In this document: positions 5,903-11,628 of the stretch, piece by piece
How the letters are laid out: each line of letters begins with the position of its first letter
How positions within the stretch are numbered: position 1 is the first letter of the stretch
Origin: Deltaproteobacteria bacterium
GTDB lineage: Bacteria > Myxococcota > Myxococcia > SLRQ01
DNA length: 11,911 bases
Direction: 5' to 3'
Assembly: GCA_007128675.1 (NCBI GenBank)
Contig: SKWY01000269.1
Span: 1-11,911, forward strand
The notes under the pieces: generated by a model
The model's database searches: none
What the model saw: only the letters and a program-made list of their open reading frames with translations
What the model was told of the DNA's origin: nothing
Position numbers and translations under genes: made by a program

Positions 5903-7402
5903 ATGGTAGTGCTCGGCTTCGCGATTGGCCTCATCATTGGGGCCCTGGCTGCGGCGGCCATATTTCGATCGCCCCGAAAAAGGGAGAAAGAGCTACGGGC
6001 AGAGTTGGAGGCCTTGGCTGAACAACTACGGGCGAGGGACGAAGCCCTAGAGGACCTTCGGTCGTCACACGGGTCCCTACAAGAACATACGGAGAGTTCA
6101 GTGGCCCTCCTCAAGGAGGTAGCTGACTTGATTTCTCGTCGGCAGCGTACCGTCGAAGGCATTGTTGCTGCCCGCAGGGCATTCGAGGCCTGGGTCGAAG
6201 AATGCGGCATTGGGAGTCGTGGAGACGATCTTCTCGAGATATTGGGTCGATGCGAGGAGGCTTTGAAGTCGACTTCGGAGTCGGATGACAGCTCGGTGGT
6301 GGATTTGTCGGGGGTTCAGAAAGCTGTGAGCCAGGTGGCGAAGTGGGGTGAAGAGTTTCAAAAGTTGCTTGGAGAGCTAATACGCTCGAGCATGCGAGGG
6401 AAGCTCGGAGAAATGGAGAGTGTGTATCGGGGCATTCGAAGGGAAGCTGATGAGGCGCTCGAGCTTGCCGGAAGCACGACCGCCGTTGCTCAACAGGGCT
6501 ATGGAACCGTGCACCAAACATTGGATCATGTGGAGTCCTTGGTAGAGATCGTGGATCAGACCCGAGTCGGAATAGTTCGTCTCGGCAAGTCAATTGACGA
6601 TATCGGTGAGGTCTTGAGGATAATCCGTGATGTTGCAGACCGTACGAATCTTTTAGCCCTCAATGCGTCGATCATTGCCGCGCAAGCAGGTGAGCATGGA
6701 AGGGCGTTTCGCGTGGTGGCGGAGGAGATCAAGAGTCTTGCGGAGAGGACCACCGAGTCTACGGGCAATATCGATGAGCGTGTCCGCCAGATTCAAGCGG
6801 ACAGGGAGCGCGTGATTCAGCAAACTTTCGCGGCAACAGAGACGACTCGAGAGGGTCGCGAAGTTGCCGCCAAGGCAGGTGATAACCTCAATTCCGTGCA
6901 GCAAAGTGCGAACCTCATCAGTCGAAAGATACGAAAGCTCGTGAAGTCGATAGAGAAGCAAGACCGGGTGTCGCAGGATGTCGTGGGCTTAGTGTCAAAC
7001 CTTGAAAAGCGGGCATCTACAGCCTCTGACCTAAGTTCTCGACATGAAGAAGCCACGAAGGCTCTCCAGCGTAAGATAGTGGGTTTGCGCGAAACGATCG
7101 ATGCCGGTCAGGCGCCACCATCGATGCTGAACCTTCGGTCGGAGGTTGAAGCATCTCTCTTGCGCCTGGGTCGTGTGGCCGACAAGCTTCGGGACGAAAG
7201 CGCGGGATATCTAGAAGTACAAACAAACTTAAGGACTTCGATTGATAGGTTGACTAGAATGTCAACCGAGGCTGATGGGCTGGCCCATCAAATCAATCTC
7301 ATGGTATCGACAGTGAGTGTTTCGAACACCAGGATGAATGTGCCCTCACATCTGACCTCCGGTGGGGGGGGCTTGAAGGTCGATGAAGATATGGCAGGTT
7401 GA
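5903..7402 (+). CDS. Membrane-anchored chemoreceptor-like coiled-coil signalling protein
   Basis: Protein of 499 residues. A single N-terminal membrane segment (about 2-21) is followed by a basic stop-transfer patch (RSPRKREK) and a long coiled coil. Around 235-285 lies a chemoreceptor signalling hairpin: IRDVADRTNLLALNASIIAA (tip near N249-N254), then AGEHGRAFRVVAEEIKSLAERT. There is no periplasmic sensor domain and no HAMP domain, so input would have to be cytoplasmic or come through partners. At the tip the usual AAIEAARAGE reads ASIIAAQAGE, so two charged residues conserved in classical receptors are changed. Helical heptads continue to about residue 475, and the tail ends in four glycines encoded by G8. 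ATG 5903 has AAGGA 7 bases upstream. It heads a run with the second STAS-like gene and an ATPase gene; no cheA or cheW is nearby. Sensing or scaffolding in a partner-switch pathway is inferred. Confidence 0.88.
   Translation: MVVLGFAIGLIIGALAAAAIFRSPRKREKELRAELEALAEQLRARDEALEDLRSSHGSLQEHTESSVALLKEVADLISRRQRTVEGIVAARRAFEAWVEECGIGSRGDDLLEILGRCEEALKSTSESDDSSVVDLSGVQKAVSQVAKWGEEFQKLLGELIRSSMRGKLGEMESVYRGIRREADEALELAGSTTAVAQQGYGTVHQTLDHVESLVEIVDQTRVGIVRLGKSIDDIGEVLRIIRDVADRTNLLALNASIIAAQAGEHGRAFRVVAEEIKSLAERTTESTGNIDERVRQIQADRERVIQQTFAATETTREGREVAAKAGDNLNSVQQSANLISRKIRKLVKSIEKQDRVSQDVVGLVSNLEKRASTASDLSSRHEEATKALQRKIVGLRETIDAGQAPPSMLNLRSEVEASLLRLGRVADKLRDESAGYLEVQTNLRTSIDRLTRMSTEADGLAHQINLMVSTVSVSNTRMNVPSHLTSGGGGLKVDEDMAG
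7364..7371 (+). repeat. G8 homopolymer near the 3' end of the chemoreceptor-like gene
   Basis: Eight consecutive G encode part of the SGGGGL tail, about 30 bases before the stop. One extra base would bring TGA at 7384-7386 into frame; loss of one base would extend the protein about 10 residues past its normal end. Neither change joins it to the next gene. Confidence 0.9.
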
Positions 7403-7422
7403 CAGTCTTGCGAGAATCTCTG

Positions 7423-7998
7423 ATGAGAGACACTGAAGCAACCGAAATCAGGATCGGAAGAGATCTTGTGATGAAGCGAAGAGATCTTGAGGATGTATCG
7501 CTCATTGCGCTCGATGGAGCCATCGATGAAAGCCTAGAATCGGAACCGCTCACCTCCAACCTGCGCGAAAAGGTTCTATTCAACCTCGAGAAAGTGAAGA
7601 AGATCAATTCCCATGGCGTCCGTCAATGGTCGAGCACGATCTCAAGAGTCGAATCTCCTTATTATGGCTTTCTTCACTGTGGGCCTGGTATCGTTTTACA
7701 GCTGAATATGGTCGCTGGATTTGGTGGGCGAGGTGAAGTGCTGAGCTTGTTCCTTCCTTTTATTTGCCCAGAATGTGATCTAGAAGCTCTAGTTTTTGTG
7801 GACTTGGTACAGAATCCAGAGGTTGCAAGGGGGGGGGCACTTCCTAAGGCCAAGTGTCGTGACTGTGCCTGTAACATGCTGTTTGATGATCTTCCTGAGG
7901 TGTATTTTTCGCACGTGTCCTCTGTTGCCCCGCCATCCCCGCCAGAATCGGTTAGAGAGGTTTTGGCCACTCTTGAAGATGGTAGAACCACGGGTTGA
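7423..7998 (+). CDS. STAS-like protein with C-terminal zinc ribbon (copy 2)
   Basis: Second member of the family seen at 5137-5601, 191 residues from ATG 7423. The STAS-like part includes LIALDGAIDES, then KVLFNLEKVKKINSHGVRQW, where the residue just before the conserved glycine is His rather than Ser. The Cys pairs are C115-P-E-C118 and C145-R-D-C148, followed by the shared LFDDLPEVYFS (153-163). A proline-rich tail of about 25 residues is absent from copy 1. The start is uncertain. TTG 7399 would overlap the previous stop; ATG 7423 has little Shine-Dalgarno; ATG 7471 has GGAAGAG about 9 bases upstream and also keeps the domain. A run of nine G at 7829-7837 lies between the two Cys pairs. 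It sits between the chemoreceptor-like and ATPase genes, suggesting a three-protein pathway; its partners are inferred. Confidence 0.83.
   Translation: MRDTEATEIRIGRDLVMKRRDLEDVSLIALDGAIDESLESEPLTSNLREKVLFNLEKVKKINSHGVRQWSSTISRVESPYYGFLHCGPGIVLQLNMVAGFGGRGEVLSLFLPFICPECDLEALVFVDLVQNPEVARGGALPKAKCRDCACNMLFDDLPEVYFSHVSSVAPPSPPESVREVLATLEDGRTTG
7829..7837 (+). repeat. G9 homopolymer inside STAS/zinc-ribbon copy 2
   Basis: Nine consecutive G fall between the two zinc-ribbon Cys pairs. As given, the frame continues correctly into the conserved FDDLPE motif, so the tract length is right for a full protein. One extra G leads to TAA at 7845-7847. One G fewer moves translation into a frame open to 8128. 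Both outcomes remove Cys145 and Cys148. Confidence 0.92.
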
Positions 7999-8005
7999 AC
8001 GATTA

Positions 8006-8020
8006 CCCCCCCCAAAAAAA
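8006..8020 (+). repeat. C8A7 double homopolymer at the start of the ATPase gene
   Basis: Eight C followed by seven A occupy the region just before ATG 8022 and ATG 8025, where a ribosome-binding site would be expected; none is seen. If TTG 7995 were the start, the tract would lie inside codons 4-9 and its length would set the reading frame. Confidence 0.9.
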
Positions 8021-8021
8021 G

Positions 8022-9044
8022 ATGATGGAAGCCCCCGAGAACCAGCACATAGAATCGATCTGTCAGCGAAGCTTTCGATTAGCCCCTGCGGGGCTCATAA
8101 TCGATGGGGGAAACCGGGTCTTCGGTAGAGTCCTCGCACGCCAACTTAGAGCCGCCATTGCGGATGTTGAGACAGGAGTGAGTGTAGCTCAAGCCGCGAA
8201 AGAAGGGCTCTTCGCAAATAGTGGGATCCTCCTTGTCAACTACGATGCTCTCTCCAGCGAGGAGCGAAGAGAGTTATTGGCGTTGATCGAGGAAGAGGTG
8301 ATTTGTGGTCATGTGTTGATTCTTTCGAGTGGTCTCCCCAGCAAAGAACTCGCGACCTTGCTCTTTGATCATCGTCTCACCAACTTTCTGCGTACGACTA
8401 ACGAGTTGCCCGAGTTGGATGAGCTGCTGGTAACAATTCACAAGTTAGTGACCAAGGACCTGTTCGGTCTGGACAAGTACTTTCCCTGGGGATGCCCGGT
8501 TACTTCTCTTCAGGCTTACAATAGAGCCGAGGCGCTAGAGGCGGTGCAGTTTGCGAAGAGTTTTGCGAAGCGTCTTGTTGCGGCCCAACGTCTCGGCGAT
8601 GCTTTCGAGGTAGCGACTTACGAGCTTGTTACCAACGCTCTGTACAATGGTCCCTGTGATGCCCAAGGTCGGCCGTTATACGCGCATCTGGCTAGAAATG
8701 AGGACGTTTCCCTTTCGAAGGATGAGCCCATCGAGATTAGGCTTTGCGGAGACGGTCGCCGAATTGGTGTTTCCATTACGGATGTGTTCGGCACATTGTC
8801 ATCAAATAGAGTTTTGGATTATCTTGGTAAATGCCTCAGGCAGGGGAGGGATCAGATCGATGTGAAGCCGGGAGGGGCTGGTCTAGGGCTTTATTACTCG
8901 TATAGCTCGGTTTCCCATTTGGCTGTCAACCTAGCACCTCAGAAGCGAACCGAGATGATTGGTCTGATCGACGTGCGTGGAAGCTACAAGGAGTTCGTAT
9001 CGCGAGGAAAGTCGTTCAACATATTCAAGGCAGAAGTGGGCTAA
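8022..9044 (+). CDS. Receiver-like domain fused to a GHKL (anti-sigma kinase type) ATPase
   Basis: Soluble protein of 340 residues from ATG 8022. Residues about 18-130 look like a degenerate receiver: GLIIDGG opens it, ILLVNYDAL stands where the phospho-acceptor Asp strand would be, and GHVLILSSG resembles strand 4. The C-terminal half is a GHKL ATPase of the RsbW/SpoIIAB or histidine-kinase type. The N-box is ELVTNAL (201-207), the G1-like box ITDVFG (252-257) and the G2 box GGAGLGLYYS (284-293). No HisKA dimerisation helix with a phosphorylatable His is evident. This suggests a protein kinase or binder acting on the STAS-like partners, as in partner-switch systems; that link is inferred. 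The frame opens at TTG 7995, overlapping the previous stop, but the methionines at 8022 and 8025 after the C8A7 tract are equally possible. No strong ribosome-binding site is seen for any of the three, so coupling to the previous gene is likely. Confidence 0.82.
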   Translation: MMEAPENQHIESICQRSFRLAPAGLIIDGGNRVFGRVLARQLRAAIADVETGVSVAQAAKEGLFANSGILLVNYDALSSEERRELLALIEEEVICGHVLILSSGLPSKELATLLFDHRLTNFLRTTNELPELDELLVTIHKLVTKDLFGLDKYFPWGCPVTSLQAYNRAEALEAVQFAKSFAKRLVAAQRLGDAFEVATYELVTNALYNGPCDAQGRPLYAHLARNEDVSLSKDEPIEIRLCGDGRRIGVSITDVFGTLSSNRVLDYLGKCLRQGRDQIDVKPGGAGLGLYYSYSSVSHLAVNLAPQKRTEMIGLIDVRGSYKEFVSRGKSFNIFKAEVG

Positions 9045-9059
9045 GCAAACTGGATAATA

Positions 9060-9770
9060 GTGCAATCGACTTCCAAATGTAGATTCTGCAACCTAGTGAC
9101 CGTAGGCTCAACGCGAATCCAGTCTCTTTTTCCTCCACAAGTTGTGACTGCCGAGGTAGACCCCACAGTTGTTGAGGAGAAGATCCTTCATCCAGCTGAG
9201 GAAGCTCTTGTTAGTAGTGCCGTGCCAAAGCGTCGGCGTGAGTTCGCGGCGGGGCGAGCATGTGCTCGTGCGGCCTTGGCGGAACTGGGAAAAGCCGCCG
9301 GCCCCATACTTTCTGGTGTTCGCAATGAGCCTCGGTGGCCGGAGGGAGTCATTGGCAGCATAACCCATACGAATGGTTATTGCGCAGCAGCCGTGGCTTC
9401 GGAGGATGCAATTCGTTCTGTTGGTCTTGATGTGGAGAGGTCAGATTCGATGCCAAGGGAGCTTTGGTCGTACATCTGTACGAATGAGGAGTTCGAGTGG
9501 CTCTCCGGGTGGCCCCAGGACGATATAGGGAGCTTAGTGAAGCTCATTTTTTGTGTGAAGGAGTGTGTCTACAAGTGTCAGTATCCGATTACCCACGAGT
9601 TCCTGGATTTCCTGGACGTAGAGATTGCCTTCAATAACAAACAAGAGGGTTTTGTCGCAAAAATAGTCGACAAGACTCATATTAAGAAACAGCTTGGGAG
9701 TTCTTTGGAGGGAAGGTGTTTCGTGGACGATGGATTCGTCCATTCCGGCATGGTCCTTGTACGAAAGTGA
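9060..9770 (+). CDS. 4'-phosphopantetheinyl transferase (Sfp/EntD superfamily)
   Basis: Enzyme of 236 residues that moves the phosphopantetheine arm of coenzyme A onto a serine of acyl or peptidyl carrier proteins, activating polyketide, non-ribosomal peptide or lipid synthases. Motifs in order are KRRREFAAGRACAR (57-70), RWPEGVIGSITHT (92-104), VGLDVE (121-126) with Mg ligands Asp124 and Glu126, and FCVKECVYK (164-172) with Glu168 and the catalytic lysines. The THT and CAAAVA pattern is closer to EntD/PptT than to Sfp. The start is GTG 9060, 15 bases after the ATPase stop, with only a weak GGA upstream, so translation may be coupled. It is followed 10 bases later by a type II thioesterase and then a PptH-like hydrolase. 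The first 25 residues, with CRFC, are more variable and a later start cannot be excluded. Confidence 0.93.
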   Translation: MQSTSKCRFCNLVTVGSTRIQSLFPPQVVTAEVDPTVVEEKILHPAEEALVSSAVPKRRREFAAGRACARAALAELGKAAGPILSGVRNEPRWPEGVIGSITHTNGYCAAAVASEDAIRSVGLDVERSDSMPRELWSYICTNEEFEWLSGWPQDDIGSLVKLIFCVKECVYKCQYPITHEFLDFLDVEIAFNNKQEGFVAKIVDKTHIKKQLGSSLEGRCFVDDGFVHSGMVLVRK

Positions 9771-9780
9771 GTGCCTTTCA

Positions 9781-10539
9781 ATGCGATATGAGTCTTCTTG
9801 GCTTCCGAACTCGAAACCGGAGCTGAGTTCTCGCCTTCGATTGTTTTGCTATCCCCATGCGGGAGGAGCAGCAAGTGTCTTTTCTTCGTGGAAGAATCGT
9901 TTGCCCGCGGGGGTCGAGCTTTGTGCTTTGCAGCCGCCGGGGCGCTGGGAAAGGCACCGGGAGAAGGCTCATAGGCGTGTGAGTGCTGCCGCGGAGGATC
10001 TTCATCAGAACCTGGCCTCTCTTCTAGATCGGCCTTGCGTGTTGCTTGGGCATAGTCTGGGAGCACTGATCATGTATGAGGTGGCTTGTCGTCTGCAGAA
10101 GACTGATGGATCATTTCTTCGCCATCTTCTCGTTGCAGCTCAAATCGCTCCTCATCTTCCCAGAATCGGACGTCCTCCCGATTTTAGTAGTGATGAAGCG
10201 CTACTGGCCTGGGTTACCGAACTCTATGGAGCCGGTCGTCTAGTTGGGCTCGATGATCCAACAATGCGAGAACTATTCTTGCCATTGCTGCAAGCGGATC
10301 TCGAGGCGCTGGGCACCTATCATTACGAGGAGAGGCCACGACTCAAATGTGCTCTTTCCGCTTTTGGGGGCAAGGAGGACTCTTCGTCCTCTGATGCCGG
10401 TGTTTCGGCTTGGGCAAAACACACCGAAGCAGGCTTTTCTTCTGCCATGCTTCCGGGTGATCATTTCTTTTTGCATGATGAGAAATCCGGTTTTTTGGCC
10501 TGTTTACAAAACCTATTAGAGGGTGAGCTAACCCGGTAA
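9781..10539 (+). CDS. Type II thioesterase (external editing thioesterase)
   Basis: Alpha/beta-hydrolase of 252 residues of the GrsT/SrfD/RifR family. It frees carrier proteins of polyketide or peptide synthases from wrong or stalled acyl groups. The N-terminal LFCYPHAGGAAS (21-32) forms the oxyanion region, followed by LQPPGRWERH (50-59). The nucleophile is Ser92 in GHSLGA (90-95), the acid Asp200 in GGKED, and the His228 in PGDHFFL (225-231). ATG 9781 gives the normal family length. The frame is open from 9694, but the extra residues overlap the transferase gene and match nothing expected, so the later start is preferred although its ribosome-binding site is weak. Its position between a phosphopantetheinyl transferase and a PptH-like enzyme marks it as part of carrier-protein maintenance. 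The stop codon lies in one arm of a stem leading into the next gene. Confidence 0.93.
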   Translation: MRYESSWLPNSKPELSSRLRLFCYPHAGGAASVFSSWKNRLPAGVELCALQPPGRWERHREKAHRRVSAAAEDLHQNLASLLDRPCVLLGHSLGALIMYEVACRLQKTDGSFLRHLLVAAQIAPHLPRIGRPPDFSSDEALLAWVTELYGAGRLVGLDDPTMRELFLPLLQADLEALGTYHYEERPRLKCALSAFGGKEDSSSSDAGVSAWAKHTEAGFSSAMLPGDHFFLHDEKSGFLACLQNLLEGELTR

Positions 10540-10580
10540 TTGCGAGTCGCAAACTAACTCTTTCGAGAGTGATTACCGGG
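10532..10580 (+). ncRNA. Three-way-junction RNA element between thioesterase and pptH
   Basis: Three stems nest without gaps or mismatches. CCCGGTAA (10532-10539) pairs with TTACCGGG (10573-10580). Inside it are TTGCG-AGT-CGCAA (10540-10552) and ACTCT-TTCG-AGAGT (10557-10570, a TTCG loop), with 4 and 2 unpaired bases joining them. The outer stem includes the thioesterase stop codon and ends 8 bases before the pptH start. An alternative stem, GGGT (10521-10524) with ACCC (10531-10534), would compete with the outer stem. There is no T-run, so it is not a simple terminator. It may control translation or processing at this junction. Confidence 0.45.
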
Positions 10581-10588
10581 CTTCTGGG

Positions 10589-11413
10589 ATGCCTATGAGT
10601 GCCCCAAGGCTGTATGCCATTAGTGATCTGCATCTCGAGCGGGCTCCGAACCGTGTGGCTCTGGAGCAACTTCCAGCCTATCCCGAAGACTATCTAATCC
10701 TCGCCGGAGACGTGTGCACTGGCTTGGAGCTGTTTGTTGGGGCTATGGAGCTTCTGTCCTCTCGGTGGCGCCAGGTGATTTGGGTTCCGGGCAACCATGA
10801 GCTTTGGACAGTCTCTTCCGAGGATCGCGTGCTCGAAGGAGAAGGAAAGTACCTAGAGCTTGTCAGAATCTGCCGTCGTTTTGGCGTCTTGACGCCGGAG
10901 GATGAGTACGCCGTCTTTCCCAGCTCCGATGGAGGCGTTCGGATTGCCCCCCTTTTTCTTTTGTATGACTACAGCTTCGCTCCAGATGGCATGGATCCCG
11001 AACAGGCGAGGGCCTGGGCCGAGTCGGCGGACACGATATGCACGGATGAGGTAATGCTGTCTACCGACCCATATCCAACACGTGAGGCTTGGTGTGCAGT
11101 ACGGTGTTCGCAGACTGCCGAGAGACTTCGAGCGGCGGCACGAGAGTCCTCCTTGATTCTCGTTAATCACTTCCCCTTGAGGCGGGATTTGGCGCGTCTT
11201 CCACTCGTTCCTCGCTTTACGCCTTGGTGTGGGACGCGTCGTACAGAGGATTGGCACACTAGATTCTGTGCCAAGGTAGTCGTGACTGGGCACTTGCACA
11301 TACGTCATACGGCCTGGCGAGACGGAGTGAGGTTCGAGGAGGTTTCTCTAGGTTATCAGCGACAATGGGATAGGCGACGAGGATTGGAGTCATACTTACG
11401 GTTCATTTTGTGA
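10589..11413 (+). CDS. pptH: PptH-like phosphopantetheinyl hydrolase (metallophosphoesterase)
   Basis: Calcineurin-type metallophosphoesterase of 274 residues. The dinuclear-metal motifs are complete: SDLHLE (12-17, Asp13 and His15), GDV (40-42, Asp41), GNHELW (68-73), NHFP (193-196) and GHLHIR (234-239). Blocks such as VIWVPGNHELWT, FLLYDYSF, PYPTREAWC, WCGT..T.DWHTR and DGVRFEEVS closely match what I recall of mycobacterial PptH (Rv2795c). That enzyme strips phosphopantetheine from carrier proteins and is encoded beside the transferase PptT. Here too it follows a phosphopantetheinyl transferase, with a thioesterase between, which strengthens the call. The protein is shorter than the mycobacterial one (about 324 residues), lacking a C-terminal extension. 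ATG 10589 is used; ATG 10595 with GGGA upstream is an alternative. General metallophosphatase activity on another substrate remains possible. Confidence 0.85.
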   Translation: MPMSAPRLYAISDLHLERAPNRVALEQLPAYPEDYLILAGDVCTGLELFVGAMELLSSRWRQVIWVPGNHELWTVSSEDRVLEGEGKYLELVRICRRFGVLTPEDEYAVFPSSDGGVRIAPLFLLYDYSFAPDGMDPEQARAWAESADTICTDEVMLSTDPYPTREAWCAVRCSQTAERLRAAARESSLILVNHFPLRRDLARLPLVPRFTPWCGTRRTEDWHTRFCAKVVVTGHLHIRHTAWRDGVRFEEVSLGYQRQWDRRRGLESYLRFIL

Positions 11414-11513
11414 GCGGAAGTATAAACCCGCAATGCAGTCAAGGGTTGAAGTTTAGTCTATGGTCCTGCAATAGAGTGGATACCCTAAATTGTGGTCATG
11501 AGGCGATCTAAGG

Positions 11514-11564
11514 AGCGAGTTGGTGCTGCTCTATCCATGGGTTCTATTTCGAGAAATACTCGCT
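11514..11564. repeat. Nested inverted repeats upstream of the carboxylase gene
   Basis: AGCGAGT (11514-11520) and ACTCGCT (11558-11564) are a perfect 7-bp pair with a 37-base loop. TATTTC-GA-GAAATA (11545-11558) lies at its right side. They sit in the 215-base gap between pptH and the carboxylase start, which otherwise shows no gene and no strong sigma-70 promoter. This may be an operator or leader element. Repeats of this length are not rare by chance. Confidence 0.25.
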
Positions 11565-11628
11565 ACCAGCGTTCATAGATGATAACGTTTCAAGTTTATT
11601 GAGGGGGGCAAACTTCAATGGAAGGGCT

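Noticed and set aside
7364..7423. Frameshift fusion of the chemoreceptor-like protein to STAS copy 2 through the G8 tract.
   Set aside because: The frame of the second gene is closed by TGA at 7384-7386, so slippage in either direction does not join the two proteins.
10532..10580. Integron attC site or transposon-type repeat.
   Set aside because: The arms lack the GTTRRRY/RYYYAAC boxes of attC, there is no second copy in the window and no integrase or transposase nearby.
11410..11511. 33-residue frame starting GTG and overlapping the pptH stop.
   Set aside because: Overlap of GTGA type is suggestive, but there is no ribosome-binding site, no similarity and the length is within chance expectation.
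10561..11554. Shared 8-mer TTTCGAGA at 10561-10568 and 11547-11554 on both sides of pptH as a common operator.
   Set aside because: The symmetric centres of the two surrounding repeats differ and a repeated 8-mer is weak evidence alone.
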